Below are positions 29,582 through 38,477 of a stretch of 64,000 bases of DNA, one piece after another. Positions within the stretch are counted from its first letter, which is position 1, and each line of letters begins with the position of its first letter. Origin of the DNA: Chlorobaculum thiosulfatiphilum. GTDB lineage: Bacteria; Bacteroidota; Chlorobiia; Chlorobiales; Chlorobiaceae. The DNA lies in the NCBI RefSeq assembly GCF_006265165.1, contig NZ_VDCH01000009.1, positions 17,207-81,206 of the forward strand, given 5' to 3'. Below the pieces are notes generated by a model. That model ran no database searches. It was given only the letters and a program-made list of their open reading frames with translations, and was not told the origin of the DNA. Position numbers and translations under genes: made by a program.

Positions 29582-29860
29582 ATGCCTCTACACAAATCAG
29601 CCGAAAAAAGACTCAGACAGGCAGCGCGCAGGAATGAACGGAACCGTGCCCGTAAAAAAGAACTCAAGGGCGTTTTGAAGAACATGCAGAAGCTGATCGA
29701 TGCCAACGCCCAGAAGAGCGAAGTCGAGGCGGCATACCGCGCAGCCGTGCAGAAGCTCGACAGACTTGGCGTCAAGCGTTACATTCACGCCAACAAGGCG
29801 TCGCGCAAGAAAGCCCAGTTGACGAAGGCGCTCAACAACTACACGCCGACGGTCGGCTGA
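29582..29860 (+). CDS. rpsT: 30S ribosomal protein S20 (bS20)
   Basis: A 92-residue highly basic protein with the S20 start [21 protein letters not shown] and the [17 protein letters not shown]-terminal helix. S20 binds the 5' domain of 16S rRNA. It stands alone and diverges from the phosphohexomutase. A possible -10 box TATATT lies at 29516-29521, about 60 bases upstream. Confidence 0.96.
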   Translation: MPLHKSAEKRLRQAARRNERNRARKKELKGVLKNMQKLIDANAQKSEVEAAYRAAVQKLDRLGVKRYIHANKASRKKAQLTKALNNYTPTVG

Positions 29861-29986
29861 TCATCGGGCTTCCGCAAGCGTACCGCGCGAGCGGGCAATG
29901 CTTCATATTCAGTCATACCCGGTCAGCAACCGGCGCCTTGATGGCGCAAAAAGGCTGCAAGCCGGGTATCGTCCATCCCATTCATC

Positions 29987-30592
29987 ATGTTCGCATTTTT
30001 GAGAGGTGAGCTGGTAACGGCTTCCCGCGAGGAGGTGGTTGTCGAGGTATCCGGCATCGGGTACCTGCTGCACATCTCGTCCGGAACGAGCCGCCGTCTT
30101 CCTTCGGAGGGGAGCCAGGTTCGTCTCTTTACCCATCACCATGTCCGCGAGGACCTTCAGCAGCTTTTCGGTTTTCTCGACGAGGAGGAACTTCAGCTTT
30201 TCCGGCTGCTGCTCACCATCAGTGGCGTGGGGCCGAAGCTCGCGATGGCCGTGCTTTCGGGCCTCAGCGTGGGTGAAGTCCAGGAGGCGATCGTCGCGAA
30301 CCGTCCGGAAACGCTCTACGGCATCACCGGCGTGGGCAAGAAAACCGCGGCTCGCATCATCCTCGAACTGCGGGACAAGATTCTCAAAATCCAGCCAGCG
30401 GCGAGCGGCAAAACGGCAGGCGAGCCTCACGCCATCCAGTTGAACGAAGATGCCCTGGCGGCGCTCATGACTCTCGGTTTCCCGAGGCAGACGGCTCAGA
30501 AAGCTGTTTCCGGCGTTCTGGAATCATCGCCTGCGCTGTCGGTCGAAGAGCTGGTCAGGGCCGCGCTGACTGCCATTCACAACAACTCCTGA
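29987..30592 (+). CDS. ruvA: Holliday junction branch migration protein RuvA
   Basis: RuvA binds four-way junctions and recruits the RuvB motor. The 201-residue product has the N-terminal OB fold (MFAFLRGELV..., GIGYLLHIS), two helix-hairpin-helix motifs (LLTISGVGPKLAM and LYGITGVGKKTAARI), and a C-terminal RuvB-binding domain (LMTLGFPRQTAQKAV). Length is normal. It is seven bases upstream of folC and likely cotranscribed; ruvB and ruvC are not in the window. Confidence 0.96.
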   Translation: MFAFLRGELVTASREEVVVEVSGIGYLLHISSGTSRRLPSEGSQVRLFTHHHVREDLQQLFGFLDEEELQLFRLLLTISGVGPKLAMAVLSGLSVGEVQEAIVANRPETLYGITGVGKKTAARIILELRDKILKIQPAASGKTAGEPHAIQLNEDALAALMTLGFPRQTAQKAVSGVLESSPALSVEELVRAALTAIHNNS

Positions 30593-30599
30593 GGCGACC

Positions 30600-31907
30600 G
30601 TGGATTACCAGCAAGCTATCGATTTCCTGTTCCCCCTTCACCGCTTCGGCATCAAACCCGGCCTCGAACGCATCGAGGCGCTGCTCGACGCGCTCGGCCA
30701 TCCGGAGCGAAAGCTCGGCACAATCGTGCATATCGCCGGAACCAACGGCAAGGGCACGGTCGCTTCGTGCGTGGCCTCGATTTTCAAAGCGTCTGGCCGC
30801 AAAACCGGCCTGTTCACCTCGCCGCACCTGGTCGATTTCACGGAGCGGATTCGCATCGACGGCCAGCAGATAAGCCAGCAGCAAGTCGCCGACTATTGCG
30901 GGAAGATGCAACCGGCGGTAATCGAGACGGGCGCGACCTTTTTCGAGGCGACCACGGCGATGGCTTTCGCCTTTTTCGCCGACGAAGGAGTCGATGCCGC
31001 GGTGATCGAAACCGGCATGGGAGGACGGCTCGACGCGACCAATGTCGTGCAGTCCGACATCGTGATCATCCCGAGCATCGGCATGGATCACACCGAGTGG
31101 CTCGGCGGGAGCCTTCGCGAGATTGCCACCGAGAAAGCCGCGATCATCAAGCCGGGCTCGCGCGTGTTCACCGCCGTGCCGGAAGCGGGCGAGGCGTTCG
31201 CGCCGATCCGCGAGGCCGTCGAAGCGGCAGGCGCGGAGCTGCACCAGGTCGAGCGCGAGGCAGAGTGGTCGGTGGAGGAGGTTTGTCTGGGCGCGCTCGC
31301 ACTGCGCATCTCGCTCGAAGGCGGCGAGCCGCGGCAGATTCGGGCTGCGCTGACCGGCTCGTTCCATGCGCCGAACGTTTGCCTCGCCATCATGGCCGCG
31401 CGCTCGCTCGGCGTTTCGTGGGAGCATATCGAGACGGGACTTCCGCGGCTCGGCGCTTTCGGCTACCGGGCGCGGCTCGAACGCATTGCCGACAAGCCTG
31501 TGGTGATGCTCGATGTCTCCCACAATCCGGAAGGGATGCAAAAAACCGCGCAGTCGATTCTGGAGCTTCGGAACTGCTTCCGTTTTCTCTACGTAATTAT
31601 CGGCGTCGCAGCCGACAAGGATGCTGCCGGTATCGTCCATCACATCGCCCCGGTCGCCGACGAAATCGTCGCCGTGGAGCTGCCGACGGAGCGGAGCCTT
31701 CCGGCGGCGGAGCTGGAGCGGTTGTGCGCGGAGGCGGGAGCGCAGCACGTCAGCTCGCGCAGCACGGTCGCCGAGGCTCTTGAGTTTCTCGACGGGAGAG
31801 CCGAGCATGAGGATATGATTCTTGTGACCGGCTCGTTCTATCTGGCAGGAGCGGTGGCGGCGATGGAGCGGTTCCGTTCGGCCCGGGCATCCGCCGGAGC
31901 GATATGA
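30600..31907 (+). CDS. folC: folylpolyglutamate/dihydrofolate synthase
   Basis: FolC adds glutamate to dihydropteroate and folates. The 435-residue Mur-ligase family protein has the P-loop IAGTNGKGTVAS near residue 45, FTSPHLVDFTERIRI, and the GMGGRLDATNVV motif that is diagnostic for FolC. The C-terminal domain contains the DVSHNPEGM block. Start is GTG at 30600 with a GAGG ribosome-binding sequence just upstream, overlapping the ruvA stop region. Confidence 0.93.
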   Translation: MDYQQAIDFLFPLHRFGIKPGLERIEALLDALGHPERKLGTIVHIAGTNGKGTVASCVASIFKASGRKTGLFTSPHLVDFTERIRIDGQQISQQQVADYCGKMQPAVIETGATFFEATTAMAFAFFADEGVDAAVIETGMGGRLDATNVVQSDIVIIPSIGMDHTEWLGGSLREIATEKAAIIKPGSRVFTAVPEAGEAFAPIREAVEAAGAELHQVEREAEWSVEEVCLGALALRISLEGGEPRQIRAALTGSFHAPNVCLAIMAARSLGVSWEHIETGLPRLGAFGYRARLERIADKPVVMLDVSHNPEGMQKTAQSILELRNCFRFLYVIIGVAADKDAAGIVHHIAPVADEIVAVELPTERSLPAAELERLCAEAGAQHVSSRSTVAEALEFLDGRAEHEDMILVTGSFYLAGAVAAMERFRSARASAGAI

Positions 31908-32199
31908 TTCATCTGTTTTTACATAAAAAATTTTATATTCGTGTTGACCTCTGAGATTATCCAGCCAAGGCAGGAGCCTTCCGCTGGCGCTTCTCCTGGT
32001 AAATACCGGTTTCAATACATACCATCTTACCTCATACGGCTTCTTTTCTCATTTTCATGTCGCTTTCTACAGGATCGAGGGTGTTGCTCACCATATCCGG
32101 CGGCCATCGACGATGATTCTCCGTTGTTTCTCCTCAGTGATTACGCATGAGGCAGTTCTTTTACTGCATACTTAACCATTAAGCGTTGACCAATCAACA
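31908..32199 (+). other. 292-base leader region upstream of rho
   Basis: No convincing gene is present between folC and rho. The region is AT-rich at its start (a TTTTATATT run near 31930) and later GC-mixed. Long leaders before rho are common because Rho attenuates its own mRNA, so this may hold a Rho loading site. An open frame of 69 codons at 31941 starts from TTG, is cysteine- and serine-rich, and looks like chance. Confidence 0.45.
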
Positions 32200-33489
32200 A
32201 TGTCGAACAATTCGGTATCCAAAGGCCTGGACATCAATGTACTCCAGAAGAAAAAGGTTTATGAACTCAATGCCATAGCCAAAGAGCTTGGCGTGATTAC
32301 CGCCGGTTTTCGGAAGGAGGAGCTGATCTACAAGATCATCGAGGCTCAGTCCCTGAAAAACCCTGATCCCGAAAGCGGACAGGTGATGGTCAATACCGGT
32401 GTATTGCAGGTTATTCCTGAAGGGTACGGTTTCCTGCGCTCATCGAACTACAATTACCTCTCCTCCCCCGACGACATATACGTTTCACCCTCGCAGATCA
32501 AGCGTTTCAACATGCGCACCGGCGACACCGTTTCGGGTCAGGTCAGGGCGCCGAAGGAGGGTGAGCGCTTTTTCGCTTTGCTGAAGATCAACACCATCAA
32601 TGGCAAGGACCCGGAAGTGACCCGCGAGCGTCCTTTCTTCGAGAATCTGACGCCGCTTTTTCCTCATTCCCGCCTCAAGCTCGAAACCCGCCAGAACGAG
32701 TACTCCGGGCGCATCATGGATATTTTCACCCCCATCGGCAAGGGCCAGCGCGGCCTGATCGTCGCCCAGCCGAAGACCGGTAAAACCATTCTGTTGCAGA
32801 TGATCGCCAACGCTATCATCAAGAATCACCCGGAGGTCTATCTCATCGTGCTGCTTATCGACGAGCGCCCCGAGGAGGTGACCGACATGGCTCGCAGCGT
32901 GGAGGCGGAGGTGGTCAGTTCGACCTTCGACGAGGATCCGGAGCGCCACGTGCAGGTGGCCGACATGGTGCTCGAAAAAGCGAAGAGGCTGGTCGAGGTC
33001 GGCCACGACGTGGTGATCCTGCTCGACTCCATCACTCGCTTGGCCCGCGCTCACAACACCATCATCCCGCACTCCGGCAAGATTCTCTCCGGCGGTATCG
33101 ACGCTAACGCCCTGACCAAGCCGAAGCGCTTTTTCGGCGCGGCCCGAAACATTGAAGAGGGGGGCAGCCTGACCATCATGGCCACGGCGCTGGTCGAAAC
33201 CGGCTCCCGCATGGACGACGTCATTTTCGAAGAGTTCAAGGGCACAGGCAACATGGAGCTTTTGCTCGATCGCCGTCTTTCGGAGCGCAGAATCTTTCCG
33301 GCCATCGACATTCTCCGCTCGGGAACCCGCAAGGAGGAGCTGCTGTTCACTCAGGAGGAGCTGTCGCGCACCTGGCTGCTCAGGAAGTACCTCGGCGACA
33401 AGAACCCGATCGAGTGCATGGAGTTCATGCGCGAAAAGATCGTCGAAACCAAGGACAACAAGGAATTCTTCAAGTACATGAACGCCTGA
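32200..33489 (+). CDS. rho: transcription termination factor Rho
   Basis: Rho is the hexameric RNA helicase that ends untranslated transcripts. The 429-residue protein has the Rho-N domain ([17 protein letters not shown]), a cold-shock-like RNA-binding domain with [13 protein letters not shown], and the RecA-type motor with P-loop [12 protein letters not shown]. The [13 protein letters not shown] and RLARAHN blocks follow. Length is normal with no large insertion. A perfect hairpin follows its stop (33497-33536). Confidence 0.97.
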   Translation: MSNNSVSKGLDINVLQKKKVYELNAIAKELGVITAGFRKEELIYKIIEAQSLKNPDPESGQVMVNTGVLQVIPEGYGFLRSSNYNYLSSPDDIYVSPSQIKRFNMRTGDTVSGQVRAPKEGERFFALLKINTINGKDPEVTRERPFFENLTPLFPHSRLKLETRQNEYSGRIMDIFTPIGKGQRGLIVAQPKTGKTILLQMIANAIIKNHPEVYLIVLLIDERPEEVTDMARSVEAEVVSSTFDEDPERHVQVADMVLEKAKRLVEVGHDVVILLDSITRLARAHNTIIPHSGKILSGGIDANALTKPKRFFGAARNIEEGGSLTIMATALVETGSRMDDVIFEEFKGTGNMELLLDRRLSERRIFPAIDILRSGTRKEELLFTQEELSRTWLLRKYLGDKNPIECMEFMREKIVETKDNKEFFKYMNA

Positions 33490-33496
33490 TTCGCGT

Positions 33497-33536
33497 GATC
33501 CGACAAAACGGACGAATCAGTCCGATTTGTCGGATC
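33497..33536. other. perfect hairpin after the rho stop codon
   Basis: GATCCGACAAA at 33497-33507 pairs with TTTGTCGGATC at 33526-33536. An inner CGGAC/GTCCG pair lies within the loop. It starts seven bases after the rho stop and is followed by AAAAG, not T, so on the plus strand it is not a classic terminator. It may protect or process the rho mRNA 3' end. Confidence 0.65.
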
Positions 33537-33579
33537 AAAAGCAGCTACCGGGGAAAAATTATTCACCCGCATTTTTTTT

Positions 33580-33608
33580 TTGGTGAAATAGAGCCGATGC
33601 CCTATATT
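33580..33608 (+). promoter_or_regulatory. candidate promoter for the mini ribosomal protein and tRNA unit
   Basis: TTGGTG at 33580-33585 and TATATT at 33603-33608 are separated by 17 bases. The start of transcription would be near 33615, 30 bases before the ATG of the small gene. Confidence 0.5.
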
Positions 33609-33644
33609 ACCTGCCTTCTAAAACACAGGAAAGATTGAACATTC

Positions 33645-33752
33645 ATGCCCTGCGGAAAAAAAAGAAAACGCCATAAAATGGCCGTGCACAAACGCAAGAA
33701 GATGCGCCGTAAGAACAGGCACAAGAAGCGTTTGAGGTACCAGAACAAGTAG
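33645..33752 (+). CDS. AURKAIP1/COX24-domain mini ribosomal protein (bS22/mS38-like)
   Basis: An extremely basic 35-residue protein (starts MPCGKKRKRHKMAVHKRKK, then RRKNRHKKRLRYQNK). The KRKKMRRKNRHKK core resembles the COX24/AURKAIP1 motif found in mitochondrial mS38 and in the tiny mycobacterial bS22, which sit near the decoding site of the small subunit. Similar proteins are common in Bacteroidetes and Chlorobi. Assignment is by motif and composition. It precedes tRNA-Lys by 26 bases and is probably cotranscribed with two tRNAs. Confidence 0.75.
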   Translation: MPCGKKRKRHKMAVHKRKKMRRKNRHKKRLRYQNK

Positions 33753-33778
33753 GCTTTTATTGAGCCAAGAGCTTGGTT

Positions 33779-33851
33779 GAGAATATAGCTCAGTCGGTAG
33801 AGCAACTGCCTTTTAAGCAGTGGGTCGAAGGTTCGAGTCCTTCTATTCTCA
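33779..33851 (+). tRNA. tRNA-Lys(TTT)
   Basis: A 73-base cloverleaf: acceptor arms GAGAATA and TATTCTC, D-arm around GCTCAGTCGGTAGAGC, anticodon stem ACTGC/GCAGT with loop CTTTTAA (anticodon TTT at 33812-33814), and T-arm GGTTCGAGTCC. The discriminator is A. CCA is not encoded. Confidence 0.97.
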
Positions 33852-33889
33852 CTGGAAGCACTGTTGTTTCCTGAACGACAAGACGAAAT

Positions 33890-33971
33890 GCCCGAGTGGT
33901 GAAATTGGTAGACACACCATCTTGAGGGGGTGGCGCCGTTAGGTGTAGGAGTTCGAATCTCCTCTCGGGCA
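33890..33971 (+). tRNA. tRNA-Leu(GAG)
   Basis: An 82-base type II tRNA with acceptor arms GCCCGAG and CTCGGGC, anticodon stem CCATC/GGTGG and loop TTGAGGG (anticodon GAG). A short variable arm (around GCGCCGTTAGGTGT) and T-arm GAGTTCGAATCTC complete it. CCA is not encoded. It reads CTT and CTC codons. Confidence 0.96.
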
Positions 33972-33979
33972 CATAGAAC

Positions 33980-34007
33980 AAAAAAGCCGCATCAAGCGGC
34001 TTTTTTG
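33980..34007 (+). terminator. intrinsic terminator after tRNA-Leu
   Basis: GCCGC and GCGGC with flanking A-run and T-run form a short hairpin around ATCAA, followed by TTTTTTG. It ends the mini ribosomal protein and tRNA unit. Confidence 0.9.
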
Positions 34008-34164
34008 TTGTCGTGGCGGAACCGGGTCTCAAGCGTACAGAACCACGTTCAGAGAGGGCTGGTCGCAGCATACTTCTTTGATCAAGAAATGTTTAACAGT
34101 ACTTTTCCGTTAAAGGCTCAAGGGATCACTCCGCTCCCGCTGAAACGATAAATGTTCCCGAATC

Positions 34165-34782
34165 ATGCACAAACTTCAGGTGGATATTCTCGGACTATCA
34201 ACGAGTCCTCATACCAACGGCGCCTACGCTTTAATTCTCTATGAAGTCGAAGGCAAGCGCAAGCTGCCAATCATTATCGGAGGTTTCGAGGCTCAGGCCA
34301 TTGCCCTCAAGCTTGAGAACATAAAACCGCCCCGTCCGTTCACTCATGACCTGTTCAAACAGATTGCCGATGCCTTCGATCTTCATGTCAATGAAGTTTT
34401 TATCGATGAGCTTCATAACGAAACCTTTTATGCGAAAGTGATCTGCGAGATGGGCGGCGTGGTGCATGAGATCGACGCGAGGCCGAGCGACGCCATCGCC
34501 ATAGCGGTTCGCTTCAGTGCGCCTATCTTCGTGTCGGAAGAGATCATGAACGAGGCGGGCATTGTCGAGGAGCGGCAGAAAGAGGAGGAGGAAGAGGCGC
34601 AGGCTTCCGCCGAAGAGCTTGTCGAAGATCAGGGTGAAGCGGAACCCGTCAAGAGAGAGCCGCTTGCGGCGGAGCTGAACCGGAAGCTCGAAGAGGCGAT
34701 CAATCGCGAAGATTACGAGGAAGCGGCGCGAATCAGGGATGAGCTTTCCCGTCTCAAACAGAGCGGCGAAAGCCAGGAGTGA
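34165..34782 (+). CDS. bifunctional nuclease (BFN) domain protein with C-terminal UVR motif
   Basis: A 205-residue protein. Residues about 1-135 form a BFN/DUF151 domain, recognised by LPIIIGGFEAQAIALKLE near residue 31 and the DARPSDAIAIAVRF block. A glutamate-rich linker (KEEEEEAQASAEE) leads to a UvrB/UvrC-type motif (LEEAINREDYEEAARIRDELSRL region) at the end, which usually mediates protein contact. The combination is common in Chlorobi and relatives. Nuclease activity is reported for some plant members only; the bacterial role is unclear. Confidence 0.85.
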   Translation: MHKLQVDILGLSTSPHTNGAYALILYEVEGKRKLPIIIGGFEAQAIALKLENIKPPRPFTHDLFKQIADAFDLHVNEVFIDELHNETFYAKVICEMGGVVHEIDARPSDAIAIAVRFSAPIFVSEEIMNEAGIVEERQKEEEEEAQASAEELVEDQGEAEPVKREPLAAELNRKLEEAINREDYEEAARIRDELSRLKQSGESQE

Positions 34783-34821
34783 TCGGAAGTTCGACCGGCA
34801 AGAATCCATCAGGCTCAATAA

Positions 34822-34860
34822 AAAAAGCCATGACTGTAATCGATGCAGTCATGGCTTTTT
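34822..34860. terminator. bidirectional intrinsic terminator
   Basis: A 15-base perfect stem (AAAAAGCCATGACTG and its complement) surrounds a 9-base loop, with A-runs and T-runs on either side. It lies between the converging BFN gene and bamA. Confidence 0.95.
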
Positions 34861-34881
34861 CCGTTTGACGATGAGGCCGGA

Positions 34882-37386
34882 TCAGTCGTTGGGCTGTCCG
34901 AACGAGAAGGTGAAGTTCCAGCCCTGCGCTCCTTTGTCCGGTTCGGATGGAATGGCGTCAAAGCCATAACCGTAGTCGATGCCGATCTGGCCGATGATCG
35001 GCAGATAGAGCCGCAGGCCGATGCCGGCCGATTTTTTCAGATCGGTCAGGTCGAAGCTCGATGCGTCTGCCCAGAGGTTGCCCGCTTCGGCAAAAACCAA
35101 GGCGTAGATGCTCGCCGAAGGGCTGAGCGTCAGCGGGTAGCGAAGCTCGGTCGTGAACTTCGAGTAGATTTTGCCGCCGTACAGGTCGGTTTCTCCATCG
35201 AACTGCTGACCAAGGCTGTGGTCGGGATAGCCCCGGAGCGGGACGGTCGGCAGGGAGGACATGCCGCTGCCACCCATGTAGAAGTAGTTCGTGTAGGGGA
35301 TGTAGTCGTCTTCGCTGAAGGTATCAAGGTATCCCTGCTGCGCCGAGACGTTGACGATCAGGTCGCGCGATACCGGGAAAAACCAGCTTGACGTGCCGAT
35401 CAGTTTATAGAAGTTGATCGTTCCCGGCAGAACGCCTCCGGCTATCTGCGCGGTGAAGACGTTCTTGCTTCCGTGACGCGGATAGATCGGGTTGTCGATG
35501 CTGTTCCGGCTGATGGTCTGGGTGATCGAGAACTCCTCGGCCTCTTCAGGTACGCCCGTTTCATTGAGGAAGCTCACGAAACCGCCCTTGGTATGCAGGT
35601 AGCCCAGGCGCCAGCTGATGGCGAAGTAGTCGTCGGGCCAGGTGAGTCTTCGCCCGATGGTGATGTTGGCGCCGTACTGGTCGATCGTTTTCGTGGTTTC
35701 ATCCACGCCGTCGTCGATCAGGTCGTAGCTCTGTTTGGTTTTGAAGGCAGTGAATCCTAAAGAGGTATGAGTGCCGAATGCCCACGGATCGCTGGCCGAC
35801 AGCGAAAGTGTCCGGTAGTTGTTCGAGCCGAACTGCCATTGCACGGCAAGGCGCTGTCCATCGCCGTGTGGAAGGGGACGGTACGCCGACGGGTTGAAGA
35901 GGTCCGCGAACGAGAAATTGTTGAAGGTCAGGCCAAGAGAGCCGGTGCCGCCGCTCGATCCGCTGTAACCGATGGCGGCATTGAACGTATCGGTCTGCCG
36001 CTCGGTGACGTTGTAGGTCAGATCGACCGTATCGTTTTTCTGGTTCGGCTGGATGTCCGGCGTCAGGGTTTCGGGGTCGAAATAGTTGAGCATGGAGAGT
36101 TCCCTGATGCTTCTGACGACATTCTTCCGGCTGAAGGTGTCTCCCGGAACGGTATAGAGTTCGCGCCGGATGACGTGATCCTTCGTTTTGGTATTGCCCT
36201 TGATGTTGATGATGTTCAGCGCGTAGGGATCGCCTTCGGTGAGGGTGATGACCAGATCGACCTGGTTCGGCTGCACCACCTGTTCTTCGAGCTGCGCCCT
36301 GAACGAGAGGTATCCCCGGTCGAGGTACAGGGAACTCACGTCGGAATGATCCTGCGAAAAGTTCAGGCGCTCGTTGATCTTTTTGGCGCTGTACAGATCG
36401 CCGTTCTTGATGCCGAAGGTGGCGTTGAGGATATCGGTGGTCGCGAAATCCTTGTTGTTGCCACTCCAACTGATATTTCTGATATGATATTTCGGCCCCT
36501 CTTCGACGTAAATATCGAGGATAAGCCCCTTCTTGTCGTCGGTGTAGGTGATCGTGTCCTTGACGATGTGTGCGTCGCGATAGCCGTTGTCGCGATAGAA
36601 TTCAACCAGCAGGTTCTTGTCCTCTTCGAACTTGTCCTTGTCGAGTTTCGGCTGTCCGAAAATCTTCCGCCACCACGAGTTCTGCGTGGTCTCCTTGAGA
36701 ACGCCACGGAGTTTGCCCTCCTTGAAGGCTGCATTGCCGTGGAACCTGATCTTTTCGATGACGACCTTGTTGCCTTCCTGAATGGTAAAGACAGCTTTGA
36801 CCCTGTTGTCGCCGGTACTCTGGAGGCGGTACTCCGCGCCTGCCGTCAGATAGCCCTTTGCTGCGTACTGCTTTTCGATCCTGTTCTCGGCGTTCAAAAG
36901 CTCCTGGCTGCTGACGCGCCGTCCGACGTTCAGATTGGCCGTGTTCAGCAGCTCCTTCGTTTTAAACTTGTGATTGCCCTGGAACTCGACGCTTTCGAGA
37001 AGCGGAAACTCGGTGACGACAAAGGTCAGCTTGATGCTGCCGCTGCCCAGATCGGTCTGCTCAATCTGGATATTGCTGAAATATTGCAGATTCCACAGGT
37101 ATTGAAGCACACCGGGAATCTCCTGACCGGGGACGGTGATCCGGTCGTTGACCTTGACAGGCAAGCTCTTGAGCAGTTCAGCCTCCTTGACGGTCTGAAG
37201 TCCGCGGAAGGTTATTTCCCGGACGGTGAGCGTGCGTGTTTGCGGCATGACTGCTGACGCTGCGCTGGCGGGAGCCTGAGGCGCTGCTTTCGCTTTTGCC
37301 GAGGCGGCAGACGAGGGGAAATTGACCAGTGCCAGAACGATCAGGAGTGCTGATAACCTGTCTGGTGGAAATGGTGTCGTTTTCAT
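34882..37386 (-). CDS. bamA: outer membrane protein assembly factor BamA
   Basis: BamA folds beta-barrel proteins into the outer membrane. The 834-residue product has a signal peptide (cleavage near residue 30), five POTRA domains in residues about 50-470, and a C-terminal Omp85 barrel ending near YGYGFDAIPSEPDKGAQGW. A barrel motif close to VRGF is seen as LRGYPDHSLGQQ near 730. The final strand reads WNFTFSFGQPND, so four polar residues follow the usual terminal aromatic/glycine pattern. It is 44 bases downstream of uppS. Confidence 0.96.
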   Translation of the reverse strand: MKTTPFPPDRLSALLIVLALVNFPSSAASAKAKAAPQAPASAASAVMPQTRTLTVREITFRGLQTVKEAELLKSLPVKVNDRITVPGQEIPGVLQYLWNLQYFSNIQIEQTDLGSGSIKLTFVVTEFPLLESVEFQGNHKFKTKELLNTANLNVGRRVSSQELLNAENRIEKQYAAKGYLTAGAEYRLQSTGDNRVKAVFTIQEGNKVVIEKIRFHGNAAFKEGKLRGVLKETTQNSWWRKIFGQPKLDKDKFEEDKNLLVEFYRDNGYRDAHIVKDTITYTDDKKGLILDIYVEEGPKYHIRNISWSGNNKDFATTDILNATFGIKNGDLYSAKKINERLNFSQDHSDVSSLYLDRGYLSFRAQLEEQVVQPNQVDLVITLTEGDPYALNIINIKGNTKTKDHVIRRELYTVPGDTFSRKNVVRSIRELSMLNYFDPETLTPDIQPNQKNDTVDLTYNVTERQTDTFNAAIGYSGSSGGTGSLGLTFNNFSFADLFNPSAYRPLPHGDGQRLAVQWQFGSNNYRTLSLSASDPWAFGTHTSLGFTAFKTKQSYDLIDDGVDETTKTIDQYGANITIGRRLTWPDDYFAISWRLGYLHTKGGFVSFLNETGVPEEAEEFSITQTISRNSIDNPIYPRHGSKNVFTAQIAGGVLPGTINFYKLIGTSSWFFPVSRDLIVNVSAQQGYLDTFSEDDYIPYTNYFYMGGSGMSSLPTVPLRGYPDHSLGQQFDGETDLYGGKIYSKFTTELRYPLTLSPSASIYALVFAEAGNLWADASSFDLTDLKKSAGIGLRLYLPIIGQIGIDYGYGFDAIPSEPDKGAQGWNFTFSFGQPND

Positions 37387-37429
37387 GAAATGGCTGATAG
37401 GTTCTGTGGTTCAGTTCGGCTTGATAAAT

Positions 37430-38221
37430 CTATTCATTGCTCTTTAATTGTTCGCTTGTCTGGCCAAACCGCCGTTCGCGTTTCTGAAACTCCCGGATGG
37501 CTTCATAGAGTTCGTTGCGGCGGAAATCGGGCCAAAGGGTATCGGTGAAAATGATCTCGGAATAGGCGCTTTGCCAGAGCATGAAGTTGCTGATGCGGGA
37601 CTCCCCGCTGGTTCGTATCATCAGGTCAGGGTCAGGCATCGAGGCGGTTGACAGAAATGATGCGAACAGATTTTCGTCGATGGTTTCGGGATCGAGCGTA
37701 CCCGTCCTGACCTGACGCGCGATGCTCTGACAAGCATGGGTGATGTCCCATTTGCCGCTGTAGCTCAGGGCGATGGTCAGCACCAGTTGATGGTTGTGCC
37801 TGGTCTGCGCACTGGTCTCTTCGATAGTTTGACGCACATCCTTGCCAACCAGGCTCAAATCGCCGATGACCTCCAGCCGGACATTGTTGTCGCGCAACTG
37901 GGCCGTCTCTTTCCGGAGCACCTTGATGAGCAGCCTCATCAGCGCAGAGATTTCGAGCTTGGGTCTTCTCCAGTTCTCGATGGAAAAGGTGAACAGGGTA
38001 AGATTTGCGATGCCGAGCTGCTTGGCGGCTTCGACGACATCTCTTACCGATTCGACGCCGGCCACATGGCCTGCGACACGCGATTTCCCTTTCATTTTCG
38101 CCCACCGGCCGTTTCCGTCCATGATGATGCCGATGTGCCGGGGCAGCACACAGGATGATTTCAGCGTTTCCTGTATTCGGGTATCTTCAGGATCGGATTT
38201 CGATGTGAACCACTGAGGCAT
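37430..38221 (-). CDS. uppS: undecaprenyl diphosphate synthase (cis-prenyltransferase)
   Basis: UppS makes the C55 lipid carrier for peptidoglycan and O-antigen. Conserved blocks are HIGIIMDGNGRWAK (the catalytic aspartate is in MDG), TLFTFSIENWRRP, and the C-terminal DPDLMIRTSGESRISNFMLWQSAYSE. The product is 263 residues from the ATG at 38221. The frame extends 28 codons further upstream but that part has no family similarity. It is followed by bamA, a common pairing. Confidence 0.95.
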   Translation of the reverse strand: MPQWFTSKSDPEDTRIQETLKSSCVLPRHIGIIMDGNGRWAKMKGKSRVAGHVAGVESVRDVVEAAKQLGIANLTLFTFSIENWRRPKLEISALMRLLIKVLRKETAQLRDNNVRLEVIGDLSLVGKDVRQTIEETSAQTRHNHQLVLTIALSYSGKWDITHACQSIARQVRTGTLDPETIDENLFASFLSTASMPDPDLMIRTSGESRISNFMLWQSAYSEIIFTDTLWPDFRRNELYEAIREFQKRERRFGQTSEQLKSNE

Positions 38222-38477
38222 GTAAGAGTAGAAAAATCCAAGAGTTGATGCTGTCCATCGGAACTTGCGGCTTTCGGTCGGGACAGGTTGCTGTCTTCGA
38301 AGCATGCAATCTCCATGAGATTGAATTATAGACAGTTATTTATTATTATACAAACTTAATGGCGGCAGAGCCTCCAGGACTCTTCCGGCCGGCAGCGCCC
38401 TCTACCCGCAGGAGTTGTTGTCCCGCCGCAACATGCAGAGGAACGATCTTCAATTTCATCAATCCAGCCGAATAAAC

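Noticed and set aside
31941..32150. Possible 69-codon gene in the rho leader
   Set aside because: It starts from TTG, has no ribosome-binding site, and its composition is not protein-like.
35767..37257. Open frame of 496 codons antisense to bamA
   Set aside because: No recognisable domain, and BamA with signal peptide and POTRA domains is clear on the other strand.
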